64,000 nucleotides of DNA from Chelatococcus caeni (GTDB lineage: Bacteria; Pseudomonadota; Alphaproteobacteria; Rhizobiales; Beijerinckiaceae), in the NCBI RefSeq assembly GCF_014196925.1, contig NZ_JACIEN010000006.1, positions 124,001 to 188,000 of the forward strand, in the 5' to 3' direction. Of this stretch, positions 54,112 to 62,704 are shown in pieces. Made by a program: the position numbers and the translations under genes. Under the pieces are notes generated by a model. It saw only the letters and a list, made by a program, of their open reading frames with translations. It searched no databases and was not told where the DNA came from. How positions within the stretch are numbered: position 1 is the first letter of the stretch; each line of letters opens with the position of its first letter.

Positions 54112-55353
54112 TCAGTATCCCTTCAGGCGGTAGTAGACGTGCTTGGCCGCGCCGCGCAGGCGGCGACGCAGGTGCTCGAGGCGGGCGACGGCGGCCGGGA
54201 GGCCGTGGCCCTCCGGACGCAGGCCGATGAAGAGATCGGCGACGGCCATCCGTTCCGGCCACAGGTGGTCGATCATCGGATAGTCGGCGATGGCGCAGGA
54301 ATCGGTGCGTTCCACCGTCGGGCGCTCGAGCTGGGACCGGGTGAGGGCCAGCGTCAGCTGAACCCCGGGCGAGAAGCGGGCGAACTGCTCGTCGTAGGCG
54401 ATCTTCCAGAACCAGCTGTGGCTGCCGGCATCCAGCAGGAGGCCCGCGGCGACGGGTGTCGCGCCCGCGCGCAGCATGACGACCCGGCAGCGGCCTTCGC
54501 TGGCGAGCAGCCGCGTCATGGTGCGCACGAAGGTGGCCGTGCCGTTGGATTGCAGCAGGGCCGTACCGCGTTCCGCCTTCCAGCCGGACGCCTCGAGCGC
54601 GAGGAACATCTCGGTGGCGTCGCGCACGGCCTGCGGCTCGCTCGCCGTCTCGATGTGCACCTCGCCGAGGTCGCCGAGCCGGCGCAGCTGGCGGCGCAGT
54701 TCCTTCAGCTTCTTGCTCGGCAGACCCGCTGCCTGGAACGTCTCGGGGTCGTGCCCGCCGTTGAGCACGGCCCGCTCGTGACGGTCGAAGGGGCGAACCG
54801 GCAGGCCGCGGGCCTGGGCGGCGGCCGTGAGCGTCCGCGCCACCGCCCCCTCCGCCGGAAGCAGCGGGAACAGGATGCCGCCGGCCAGCGCGGCGCGCTC
54901 CGCCATGTGGTCGAGGAACGCGCCGGCGACGGCCGGGGCGTCGTCCGCATCGATCAGCGGCGTATCGAGGCCGCAGAACGGCATGTGCCACATGCGCGAC
55001 ACGCCGGGTACATCGATCCGCCGGCCGTCGGCGAGGAAGAGGCCGAGGAGATCGCGCGGCTCACGGCCGCTGTCCCGCCAGACGAGCACCGCGCCGGTGT
55101 GCTGTTCCGAGGCGATGTGCAGCGCGGCGGTGAGCGCGAAGGCGCGCTCGGTGAAGATGTTGCGCTCCAGCGCCCGGCGGGCGAGGTCGTCCCAGGCCTC
55201 CGCGAGGTCAGACAGTCCTGCAACGGGCCGCCGCTCGATGACGAAACGGCCGCCGGAGGCGGCTGTGAGGCCCGCAACAGGCCTTGTGGTGCCGCGCGCC
55301 GCGGGCGGCTTCTTGGGGATGTCCTGCAAGCGACGAGCGGCGTTGGATGTCAT
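54112..55353 (-). CDS. CelD/BcsL-type GNAT acetyltransferase, copy 1
   Basis: This protein (413 aa) has a central to C-terminal GNAT-like domain of the Acetyltransf_6 / CelD type. Evidence includes EAWDDLARRALERNIFTERA near the N-terminus, ASGWKAERGTALLQSNGTAT, the strand AAGLLLDAGSHSWFWKIAYD and RFSPGVQLTLALT. Other members act in polysaccharide or lipid-linked synthesis; the substrate here is unknown. A paralogue lies at 57486-58730 on the same strand, with much of the sequence shared. The N-terminal 40 residues differ. It is followed directly by the cupin-like gene. Confidence 0.82.
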   Translation of the reverse strand: MTSNAARRLQDIPKKPPAARGTTRPVAGLTAASGGRFVIERRPVAGLSDLAEAWDDLARRALERNIFTERAFALTAALHIASEQHTGAVLVWRDSGREPRDLLGLFLADGRRIDVPGVSRMWHMPFCGLDTPLIDADDAPAVAGAFLDHMAERAALAGGILFPLLPAEGAVARTLTAAAQARGLPVRPFDRHERAVLNGGHDPETFQAAGLPSKKLKELRRQLRRLGDLGEVHIETASEPQAVRDATEMFLALEASGWKAERGTALLQSNGTATFVRTMTRLLASEGRCRVVMLRAGATPVAAGLLLDAGSHSWFWKIAYDEQFARFSPGVQLTLALTRSQLERPTVERTDSCAIADYPMIDHLWPERMAVADLFIGLRPEGHGLPAAVARLEHLRRRLRGAAKHVYYRLKGY

Positions 55354-55475
55354 GCCGGCTGTTCCGATCTGCAACTTTTTGTCCCACCACGAAACGGGTC
55401 CGGCCGTCGTGCGGCCGGCTACGGGGGCTGTTGCATGGATCGTGCCGGCGTGAAGGCCGGGAGTGCCGTTCGGCG

Positions 55476-55679
55476 TCAGCGCGCGTGGTCGATGGCTGGC
55501 CGCGGATCTGTGGTCGTCTGCGCATCCGGCACATCCGACGCGGGCGCGCCGTAAAGCTTGTAGAGCTGTCGCGCGGCGCCGAGGCCGATGACGACCACGA
55601 TGACGATGTAGGCGATGAGCCACAGACGCCGCTCGCGGCGACTCTCCCAGCCCGGCGGAACATTGGACGGATCGTCCAT
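55476..55679 (-). CDS. Small single-pass membrane protein
   Basis: I do not recognise this 67-aa protein. It has a polar N-terminus (MDDPSNVPPGWESRRERR), one membrane helix (LWLIAYIVIVVVIGLGAA) and a polar tail. GGAGGTG lies seven bases before the ATG, which supports it as real. A longer in-frame reading to 55910 would include the tandem repeat and is rejected. The orientation is that of the acetyltransferase genes. Confidence 0.65.
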   Translation of the reverse strand: MDDPSNVPPGWESRRERRLWLIAYIVIVVVIGLGAARQLYKLYGAPASDVPDAQTTTDPRPAIDHAR

Positions 55680-55735
55680 CGGCGCACCTCCGGCTGCAGC
55701 ATGGCAGAGGCGTGGCGCCATCCGCAACGAGGCCG

Positions 55736-55799
55736 AGCCAGGAAGTTCGGCCAGGAAGCTGGGCCAGAAAATCGGCCAAGGAAACGGGGCAAGGAAAGC
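55736..55799. repeat. Five imperfect 12-13-bp tandem repeats
   Basis: Units of the form GGCCAGGAAGCTG repeat five times: AGCCAGGAAGTTC, GGCCAGGAAGCTG, GGCCAGAAAATC, GGCCAAGGAAACG and GGGCAAGGAAAGC. They lie between the small membrane protein and tRNA-Gly. The array does not need to be coding. Confidence 0.7.
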
Positions 55800-55917
55800 G
55801 GGGATGTATTGCCCTCGCCACGAAGCCCCATGGTGACAGCTGCGCCGGAACCGGCTATGGAAAGGCGTCGCCATCGTTGCATTGGAACGAATGCGCGACA
55901 GGCCGCACACAGGCTTC

Positions 55918-55992
55918 GCGGGTGTAGTTCAGTGGTAGAACGACAGCTTCCCAAGCTGTATGTCGAGGGTTCGATTCCCTTCGCCCGCTCCA
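55918..55992 (+). tRNA. tRNA-Gly (anticodon CCC)
   Basis: The 75-base gene includes an encoded CCA end. The acceptor stem GCGGGTG pairs with CGCCCGC. The anticodon arm ACAGC-TTCCCAA-GCTGT gives anticodon CCC, reading GGG. The T-arm contains GGTTCGATTCC. All arms of the cloverleaf can be drawn. Confidence 0.97.
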
Positions 55993-56223
55993 AAAAATCA
56001 AGGAAATTAATTCCCCGGCTCCCGTCCCGTTCTCGTGGAGATCGGAGCGGAACGGGGCCATGAGGATCTGGATCGGGCAGGTCGGGACAAAATGTCCCGA
56101 AAACCCGCAGTGGCTGTCGGCTTGTTGCGCAGCGCTCAGAGCAGGGCTGGCTGTCGGCGCTCCGGCTGCGGTCCCTTCGCGGAGATGATCAGCTCCCTCC
56201 CATGCCGTGGCCCGGTGCGCACC
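55993..56223. other. Gap between tRNA-Gly and the HTH-like gene
   Basis: This 231-base stretch has an A-rich beginning just after the tRNA. No gene, integrase fragment or repeat of the tRNA 3' end is recognisable. Confidence 0.5.
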
Positions 56224-57291
56224 CTAGAGGCCAAGCCATTTGTTGAGGATGCTGTAGCCGATGGGGCCATACCGGCGCTCGAGGGGCTCCAGAAGTTCAT
56301 AGGTGGTCGTGCCCGGATGCAGTCGATCCAGAACTTCCTGCCGATCCTCGGGTCGCACGGTGACGAGCGTTCCATCCGGCCGCGTGACTGTCCAAACCTG
56401 CAGTGGTTGGGACGGGGGGCGCTGCCTCGTCGTTGGCGGCTCGTCCGTAAGTCCCAACGCCCACCTGAACTGGTCCGTTCTTTCCATGATGCGCCGTTCG
56501 GATTGAACCAGCGGATAGCTCACGTTGAGCCGCTTCGCGAGGTCTTTCGACTCGATCCACGGGCGCTCCTTTAATCCTTCCCTGATCTTCTGGCGATCTG
56601 GTCCGATCTCTTGAGTTCCGCCGTAAGCGGCTGCCGTGACAAGCCCGCATCGAAGAAAGGCTTGTCGCCTCTCCCAAACGGTATGTTCGCTGACGTTGTT
56701 TGCGCGCGCGAGCTCTTTGTTATTCTGTTCCGGATTATCCAATATGGCTTGTTCCAAATGCGTCAGCATGGGACGTATTCGGGAAAGCTGCACATCATAC
56801 GCATCGAGTTCGCGCTGGATCGCAGCCGCAACGCTGGTTCCGGCCGCCTCCGGCGAAGTATCATGCGGCATACCCCGGTCCACCCGGTCCGGCGCAGCCG
56901 AGGCATGCGACGGACGGGACGCCTGTCGGGGCAATTGTTGATTGGGCATGGACTGTTCGAGGAGAGCCCGACTCGTGCTGGGCGCAGCCGGGCTCGACGG
57001 CGCGCGGGCACTCGCAGGTGATAAGGCTGCCCCTCGCCATGCATCCGGCTGAGACCTGCTCGCTCTCGGATGATCGGGCGAGATCTCGGCAGCCCGCCAC
57101 CTCTCGCCTCCCGAGGCCGCATTCAAATCCCGGGAAGGACCATAGGCAGGCGGTGAAACAGGAGGGGTCAGCCCACTTTCATGCGGCATGTCCGGTGCAA
57201 GCAATACAAGGGGCGGAAATTCGGGGGACGCCTGGAAGGCCTGGGTAGGTTTGGGAGGTCTCGTCTGGCCGACGGGCGGGCTGCGATCCAT
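56224..57291 (-). CDS. Proline-rich protein with two helix-turn-helix-like segments, unknown function
   Basis: I do not recognise this 355-aa protein. Residues 1-150 are rich in Pro, Ser and Ala and probably disordered. Residues about 175-205 (LEQAILDNPEQNNKELARANNVSEHTVWER, in parts NKELARANNVSEHTVWERR) look like a winged HTH. A second such segment is IREGLKERPWIESKDLAKRL followed by NVSYPLVQSERRI. The C-terminus repeats a THPG-like small domain (VRPEDRQEVLDRLHPG). Its codon use is less GC-biased than that of neighbours, and its upstream region is AT-rich, so acquisition by transfer is plausible. It follows a tRNA gene. Confidence 0.65.
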   Translation of the reverse strand: MDRSPPVGQTRPPKPTQAFQASPEFPPLVLLAPDMPHESGLTPPVSPPAYGPSRDLNAASGGERWRAAEISPDHPRASRSQPDAWRGAALSPASARAPSSPAAPSTSRALLEQSMPNQQLPRQASRPSHASAAPDRVDRGMPHDTSPEAAGTSVAAAIQRELDAYDVQLSRIRPMLTHLEQAILDNPEQNNKELARANNVSEHTVWERRQAFLRCGLVTAAAYGGTQEIGPDRQKIREGLKERPWIESKDLAKRLNVSYPLVQSERRIMERTDQFRWALGLTDEPPTTRQRPPSQPLQVWTVTRPDGTLVTVRPEDRQEVLDRLHPGTTTYELLEPLERRYGPIGYSILNKWLGL

Positions 57292-57485
57292 GATTCTAAG
57301 CCTATAAACTGGTCAAAATGATAATCCATGTATGTGTCAATGAAGTTGTAGGCCGCTATTAGGAAAATGGGAAAAGAGGTTTCGTGGTTCAAATGCAATG
57401 CAATATATTTGCCATGTGAGCTTTCTCTCTTGAGATTCGCAAGCTCAGCCTCTTGGTGCGATGCCGGATAGGCCGCCTGTTGAAG
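57292..57485. other. AT-rich upstream region of the HTH-like gene
   Basis: This 194-base gap is clearly lower in GC than the rest of the window. On the minus strand TTGACA and several T/A-rich blocks lie 40-60 bases before the HTH-like gene, but no confident -10 box at proper spacing was found. No gene is seen. Confidence 0.4.
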
Positions 57486-58730
57486 TCACAATTTGAGCCT
57501 GTGGTAGGCGCGTTTTGCCGCGGCGCGGAGCGCCCGCCGCATCAGCTCGAGGCGCAGGGCCGTCCAGGTCCGGGCGTCGCCCGCCGGGCGCAGGCCGATG
57601 AAGAGATCCGTGACCGCCATGCGCTCGCGCCAGAGATGGTCGATCATCGGATGGTCGGCGATGGCGCAGGAATCCGTGCGGGTAAGGGTGGTCTCGGCCA
57701 ACTGTCGGTGGGTCAGCGCGAGCGTGAGCTGCACGCCCGGGGAGAAGCGCGCGAAACGCTCGTCATAGGCGATCTTCCAGAACCAGGCCTGGTCGCCGCT
57801 CTGCAGCACGAGCGCTGCCGCCACCGGCATCTCGTCGACCGAGAGCGTCTCGACATGGCAGCGTCCCTCGCGCGCCAGCAGTCGGGTCATGGACCGCACG
57901 AAGGTGGCCGTGCCGTGGTCCTGCACGAGGGCGGTGCCGCGCGCGCCCTTCCAGCCCGAGGCCTCGAGGCCGAGGAACACCTCGGTCGCGTCCCGCACGC
58001 CCTGCGGGTCACGCGCTTCCTCGATCCGCACCCGGCCGTGGTCGCCCAGCCGGCGCAGCTGGCGGCGCAGGTCCTTCAGCTTCTTCGCCTTGAGGCCGGC
58101 GTGCAGGAGCCGTTCGGCATCCTGACCGCCATTGAGGACGGCGCGCTCGTGCCGGTCGAGCATGTGCACCGGCAGGCCCCGGGTGCGGGCGGCCTCCGCA
58201 AGCGCCGTCGCCACCGAGCCCTCGGCGGCCAGCATCGGCAGGACGAGGCCGGCGCCGGCGCGTGAGCGGCGGGAGAGGTGGTCGAGCAAAGCGGCGGCCA
58301 CGGCGCCGCCATCATCGGCATCGATCAGCGGCGTGCCGAGGCCCGAGAGCGGCACGTGCCAGCCGCGGAGGAGGCCGGGCGCGCCAAGGCGCCGGCGCGC
58401 GGCGAGCAGGAGGAGGCCGGCGAGCTGCCGCTCGGCGTCGCGCTCGCGCCAGACGAGGACGGCGCAGGTGCCCTGCGCCCCGGCGAGGTGCTGCATCGCG
58501 GCGAGGGCGAACGGCCGCTCGGCGAACACGTTGCGCTCCAGCGCGCGGCGGGCGAGATCGTCCCAGGCCTCGGCGATGTCGCCGAGCTCGGTGCCGGCGC
58601 GCTCCTCGACCACGAGACTGCCCGCATCGGCATCGCACGGCTTTTCGCCCTTGCCGGGCGTGGACGGACGCGGCGAGCCGGCGGGGGCGATCACCGCGCC
58701 GAATCTGAAACGGACGACATTCGGTTCCAT
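57486..58730 (-). CDS. CelD/BcsL-type GNAT acetyltransferase, copy 2
   Basis: This protein (414 aa) is a paralogue of the gene at 54112-55353. Shared blocks include AEAWDDLARRALERN, FDRHERAVLNGG (here LDRHERAVLNGG), LRRQLRRLGD, FLGLEASGWKGARGTAL and FWKIAYDERFARFSPGVQLT. The C-terminus matches through RMAVTDLFIGLRP. N-termini differ. No cupin-like partner follows this copy, unlike the first. Substrate unknown. Confidence 0.82.
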   Translation of the reverse strand: MEPNVVRFRFGAVIAPAGSPRPSTPGKGEKPCDADAGSLVVEERAGTELGDIAEAWDDLARRALERNVFAERPFALAAMQHLAGAQGTCAVLVWRERDAERQLAGLLLLAARRRLGAPGLLRGWHVPLSGLGTPLIDADDGGAVAAALLDHLSRRSRAGAGLVLPMLAAEGSVATALAEAARTRGLPVHMLDRHERAVLNGGQDAERLLHAGLKAKKLKDLRRQLRRLGDHGRVRIEEARDPQGVRDATEVFLGLEASGWKGARGTALVQDHGTATFVRSMTRLLAREGRCHVETLSVDEMPVAAALVLQSGDQAWFWKIAYDERFARFSPGVQLTLALTHRQLAETTLTRTDSCAIADHPMIDHLWRERMAVTDLFIGLRPAGDARTWTALRLELMRRALRAAAKRAYHRLKL

Positions 58731-58844
58731 GGCGGCCCTGTCCCGCTTCTGCCCCTGGCGTCCCGTCGCGGGACGGATGTCGCCGTCGTGGAGCGGTCGA
58801 TCATCCCAATAGCAGGGGGCGTGCCGGAAAGGCGCGCCGAAGGA

Positions 58845-60035
58845 TCAGCGGTTTCCGCCGATGGCGAGCGGATTGTCGGTGAGCGCCTGGGCATCGGGCG
58901 TGTCGACCGCAGGCGTGCCGTCGAAGGCGCCCCACAGGCGCCTGACGAAGCTCTCGTCGAGGTCGCGCAGGATGAAGACGATGCGCGTGCGCCGGTCCCC
59001 GTCCGGCCAGGCGTCGAGCACCACCGGCGGGTGGAAGATATGTTGCACGCCATGGATGACCACCGGGTGCTCCGGCTCCTCCTTCACGGCGACGAGGCCC
59101 TTGACGCGCAGCAGGTTGGGCCCGTGCACCGAGCGCAGCAGGTCGAGAAAGAGGTCGAAGGAGGGGGCCGGGATCGGCCGGTCGCTGGTCAGGCAGAAGG
59201 CGCGGATACGCGCGTCGTGCCGGTTGACGTCGTGATGGTGGTGGCCGTGGCTGTGGCCGTGATCGTCGTGATGATGATGGTCATGATCAGGGTGGCCATG
59301 GTGATCGTGCCCGTGGCCATGATGATGCGCCTCCTCGAAGGCCTCGGCGCCGAGCCAGCGGGCGACGTCGCCGATCTTGCCATCCGGGCAGTAGAGGCCG
59401 TGGTCGAGAAGGCGTTCGGCGGTCGCGGCGGCATCGTCCACGCGCACGATGTCCGCCGCGGGGTTGAGGGCGGCAAGACGCGCCGTGAGCCGCTTCAGGC
59501 TGTCCGGGCTGCCCTCCGGCAGCAGATCGGCCTTGGTCAGGACGAGGCAGTCGGCCACGGCGGCCTGTTTCACCGCCTCCTCATGCGCATCGAGCGTCGC
59601 CTCGCCGTTGACAGCGTCGACGAGCGTCACGACCCCGTCGAGCGCATAGCGCATCGACAGGTAGGGGTGGCGCAGGATCGTGTGCAGGATGGGAGCGGGA
59701 TCGGCGAGACCCGTGGTCTCGATGACGACGCGGCGGAAGGGTCGGATGCGGCCGTTGTCGCGCCGGCGCAGGAGGTCCTCCAGCGTCCCCACGAGATCGC
59801 CGCGGATGCTGCAGCACAGGCAGCCCGCCGCCATCAGTACGAGGTCCTCGTCGACCTTCTCGACGAAGAGGTGATCGAGCCCGATTTCGCCGAATTCGTT
59901 GATGACGACGATGGTGTCCGCCATCCACGGGTCGCGCAGCAGCCGGTTGAGCAGGGTCGTCTTCCCCGCCCCGAGGAAGCCGGTGACGACATTGAGCGGG
60001 ATCGGCGCCGGACGGCCGGGCTGGGCAGCGGTCAT
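58845..60035 (-). CDS. CobW/COG0523-family GTPase, probable zinc metallochaperone
   Basis: This GTPase (396 aa) has Walker A GFLGAGKTTLLNRLL, the metal-binding CxCC in AAGCLCCSIRGDL, the switch region ETTGLADPAP and the base-recognition LTKADLL. A His-rich loop lies near residues 230-265 (HHHGHGHDHHGHPDHDHHHH). The C-terminal CobW_C domain follows. A Zur-like palindrome upstream suggests induction under zinc starvation, as for ZigA/ZagA-type proteins. The start is uncertain: ATGs at 60053 and 60095 are also in frame. Confidence 0.88.
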   Translation of the reverse strand: MTAAQPGRPAPIPLNVVTGFLGAGKTTLLNRLLRDPWMADTIVVINEFGEIGLDHLFVEKVDEDLVLMAAGCLCCSIRGDLVGTLEDLLRRRDNGRIRPFRRVVIETTGLADPAPILHTILRHPYLSMRYALDGVVTLVDAVNGEATLDAHEEAVKQAAVADCLVLTKADLLPEGSPDSLKRLTARLAALNPAADIVRVDDAAATAERLLDHGLYCPDGKIGDVARWLGAEAFEEAHHHGHGHDHHGHPDHDHHHHDDHGHSHGHHHHDVNRHDARIRAFCLTSDRPIPAPSFDLFLDLLRSVHGPNLLRVKGLVAVKEEPEHPVVIHGVQHIFHPPVVLDAWPDGDRRTRIVFILRDLDESFVRRLWGAFDGTPAVDTPDAQALTDNPLAIGGNR

Positions 60036-60123
60036 GGAAAGAAAGTCCCGCATGGCTGGCGGGCCACCGGCCGTGCCGGCGGTCGCGTCAAACATTCCAC
60101 GCCGCCGGCCCTGCGCCGGCGGC

Positions 60124-60142
60124 AATGTTCTACTATTACATT
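60124..60142 (-). promoter_or_regulatory. Zur-box-like palindrome upstream of the COG0523 GTPase
   Basis: AATGTTCTACTATTACATT matches 16 of 18 defined positions of the AATGTTATAnTATAACATT type recognised by Zur proteins. It lies 30-90 bases before possible start codons of the GTPase gene. The other neighbour, dacF-like, only ends here, so the operator should serve the GTPase. Confidence 0.65.
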
Positions 60143-60204
60143 TGTCGCGCGATGGACAAGCGCAAGACCGGGCGAGCGCTGCCTGCGCGCGACCGGTCGG
60201 GCCG

Positions 60205-61497
60205 CTAATTGCCGCTCACCTTCCGGGCCGGCGGTGTCTTCTGCACGGCCTTTTTCGCAGGGGCCTTCGTCTTGATGGCGGGGCGCGGCGGCGGTCGCAC
60301 GGCGCCCTGCAGCACCATCGGCCCACTGCCGCTGAGCGTGGTGCCCTCGGCCTCCTGCGGCGCGAAGGCGCGGGCGGCGGTCGGCGTCGCGGCCGGCGGC
60401 GTCGCGGCGACGGCGGCCGGGGCTGCTTTGGAGCCCGGGGCGCGGCCGACATAGACGTCGATGGGCGTCGTCGGCTCCCGCGGCCCGAGCGTGCCCGGCT
60501 TGTCGCCCATGACCTTGGAGAGGCCGGGGGAGGGCGAGAAGATATTGAACAGGCCGGCGTTCGCCTCGACCGGCTGGATCTCGTCGCCATCCTCGCCGAC
60601 CGTGCCGCGGTTGCGGCCGCATACCGCCTCGCGCATGTCGGGCGGGGACGTGTAGGAGGCGGGCATGGCCTCCAGGCTCGAGCCGCCCCAGCCGGCGCTG
60701 GCGAAGCCCTTGTCGAAGAGCGCCGCGGCGCGGATCGTACGCTCGGTGGCATTGTGCGCGCCGAGCACCACGGTGATGAGGGTGCGCCCGCCCCGCGTCG
60801 CCGTGGCGACCACGTTGAAGCCCGAGGCGCAGATGAAGCCGGTCTTCATGCCGTCGGCGCCCGGATAGCGGCCGATGAGGCCGTTGGTGTTGCGCATGAT
60901 GCGCTTGCCGAAGCGGATCGCCCCGATGCCGAAATAATCCTTGTACTGCGGAAATTCCGTCAGCAGCGCCCGGGCCAGCACGGCCATGTCGCGGGCGCTC
61001 GTGCGCTGGCGCTCGTCGGGCAGGCCGTGCGGGTTGACGAAATAGCTGTCGTGCATGCCGAGCCGGCTGGCGGAGGCATTCATCATGCCGGCGAAGTTCT
61101 CGACCGAGCCGCCGACCCCCTCCGCGAGCGCCACGGCCATGTCGTTGGCTGACTTGACCATGATCATCTTGAGGGCGTTGTCGACCGTCACCTCGGTGCC
61201 CGGCTTGAAGCCCATCTTGGAGGGGATGACGGCCGTGGCCGTCGCGCTCACCGCCAGCGGCGTCTCGAAGGTGACGCGCCCGGCGCGGATCTCACTGAGC
61301 ACGACATAGGTCGTCATCAGCTTGGTGATCGAGGCCGGATACCAGGCGAGCGTCGCATCCTCCGCGTGCAGCACGCGGCCGGAACTGGCATCCACCACGA
61401 TGGCGGGCGCGGCGAGCGCCATGGACGCCGAGAAAAAGAGTGCCGCAAGGCCGGAAAAAAGAGGTGCAGCCGTTCGCGAGAAGAGAGCGGATGTCAT
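60205..61497 (-). CDS. D-alanyl-D-alanine carboxypeptidase (PBP5/6 family)
   Basis: This penicillin-binding protein (430 aa) trims the terminal D-Ala from peptidoglycan stem peptides. It has a signal peptide (residues about 1-30) and the three active-site motifs: SxxK in PASITKLMTTY, SxN in KSANDMAVALAEG and KTG in GMKTGFICASG. After the peptidase domain (about residue 270) a low-complexity tail rich in Ala, Pro and Lys extends to the C-terminus, without the usual PBP5 membrane anchor. Confidence 0.92.
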   Translation of the reverse strand: MTSALFSRTAAPLFSGLAALFFSASMALAAPAIVVDASSGRVLHAEDATLAWYPASITKLMTTYVVLSEIRAGRVTFETPLAVSATATAVIPSKMGFKPGTEVTVDNALKMIMVKSANDMAVALAEGVGGSVENFAGMMNASASRLGMHDSYFVNPHGLPDERQRTSARDMAVLARALLTEFPQYKDYFGIGAIRFGKRIMRNTNGLIGRYPGADGMKTGFICASGFNVVATATRGGRTLITVVLGAHNATERTIRAAALFDKGFASAGWGGSSLEAMPASYTSPPDMREAVCGRNRGTVGEDGDEIQPVEANAGLFNIFSPSPGLSKVMGDKPGTLGPREPTTPIDVYVGRAPGSKAAPAAVAATPPAATPTAARAFAPQEAEGTTLSGSGPMVLQGAVRPPPRPAIKTKAPAKKAVQKTPPARKVSGN

Positions 61498-61725
61498 GTC
61501 GAACCTGTCCGGGTCGCCTGCCGGCGCATGGCCGACACCGTGGTGCGATGCGGCCCGAAGCAGTCCTCCCGGGCTTTCAAACCCGGAAGGCAAGCGTTTT
61601 CGCTGGTCAGTCGTAACCTGTATCGTCTGATTTGCATAGGGTCGCAGCCGCCTGTAGACAGCAATTGCGGCAGCGTCCGGGCGGACGGTGGCGTCTTCCA
61701 CACCCCGTATCACCGGACGTCCATC

Positions 61726-62628
61726 GTGGTCACAGCCCTTCTGTGGATCCCCGCCACCATCGCGGCCGCGGCCGCGCAGACCCTGCGCAACGCCATGCAG
61801 CGCAGCCTGACCGATGTGCTCGGCACGGTCGGCGCGACGCAGGTGCGCTTTCTCTACGGCTTTCCTTTCGCCCTTCTCTTCCTCGCGCTCGTCACCGTCG
61901 TGACGGGGGAGGTTGTGCCGGCGCCGGGCGCGGGCTTCCTCGCCTTTGTCACGGGCGGGGCGCTGGCCCAGATCGCGGCGACGGCGCTCATGCTCGCCGC
62001 CATGCGCCGCGAGGGCTTCGCCGTCACCATCGCCTATACCAAGAGCGAGCCGGTGCAGGTCGCCCTCTTCGGCCTCATCGTCCTCGGCGACCGGCTGACC
62101 TTGCTCGGCGCCGGCGCGGTCGTCGTCGCGACGCTCGGCGTCGTCATGATGTCGGTGAAGCCGGGCAGCCGCCTCACCTCCCTTGCCCGCGGCGGGCCGG
62201 CGCTCGCCGGCATCGCCTCCGGCGCGTGTTTCGCGCTCGCCGCCATCGGCTTCCGCGGCGCCATCCTCGCCCTGCCGGAAGGCTCGTTCCTGGTGCGGGC
62301 GACGACGACGCTCGTCTTCGGGCTCGGCATCCAGACGCTGGTGCTCCTCGCCTATCTCGCCCTCTTCGACAGGGGCGCGCTCATCGGCAGCTTCCGGGCC
62401 TGGCGGCCGTCGCTCTTTGCCGGCTTCATGGGCGCGCTCGCCTCGCAGTTCTGGTTCGTCGGCTTCTCGCTCACGAGTGCAGCCAACGTGCGCACCCTCG
62501 CCCTCGTCGAGGTGTTCTTCGCCCAGATCGCGGCGCGGCGCCTCTTCGCCCAGTCGGCGTCGCGGCGCGAGATCGCCGGCATGCTCCTCGTCTGCCTCGG
62601 CGTCGCCATGCTCTTCGCCGCACAGTGA
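61726..62628 (+). CDS. DMT-superfamily (EamA-like) transporter
   Basis: This membrane protein (300 aa) has about ten hydrophobic segments arranged as two EamA halves. Helices start at LLWIPATIAAAAAQTL and end with IAGMLLVCLGVAMLFAAQ. The mid region VTIAYTKSEPVQVALFGLIV is typical of EamA permeases. The substrate is not predictable. No ATG is available near the expected N-terminus, and I assume a GTG at 61726. It is divergent from the carboxypeptidase gene. Confidence 0.82.
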   Translation: MVTALLWIPATIAAAAAQTLRNAMQRSLTDVLGTVGATQVRFLYGFPFALLFLALVTVVTGEVVPAPGAGFLAFVTGGALAQIAATALMLAAMRREGFAVTIAYTKSEPVQVALFGLIVLGDRLTLLGAGAVVVATLGVVMMSVKPGSRLTSLARGGPALAGIASGACFALAAIGFRGAILALPEGSFLVRATTTLVFGLGIQTLVLLAYLALFDRGALIGSFRAWRPSLFAGFMGALASQFWFVGFSLTSAANVRTLALVEVFFAQIAARRLFAQSASRREIAGMLLVCLGVAMLFAAQ

Positions 62629-62704
62629 TATGAGCGATAATCGGGTTGCGACCCGTCATAGGCGGGTGCACAGTGCGCCGCACAATGATGGGAGGATGAC
62701 AGAA

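Noticed and set aside
55476-55910. 144-codon version of the small membrane protein
   Set aside because: The extension translates the tandem repeat array. The ATG at 55679 has a strong ribosome binding site.
55993-57485. Integrated mobile element at tRNA-Gly
   Set aside because: No integrase, recombinase or direct repeat of the tRNA 3' end was found, so only an accessory segment is proposed.
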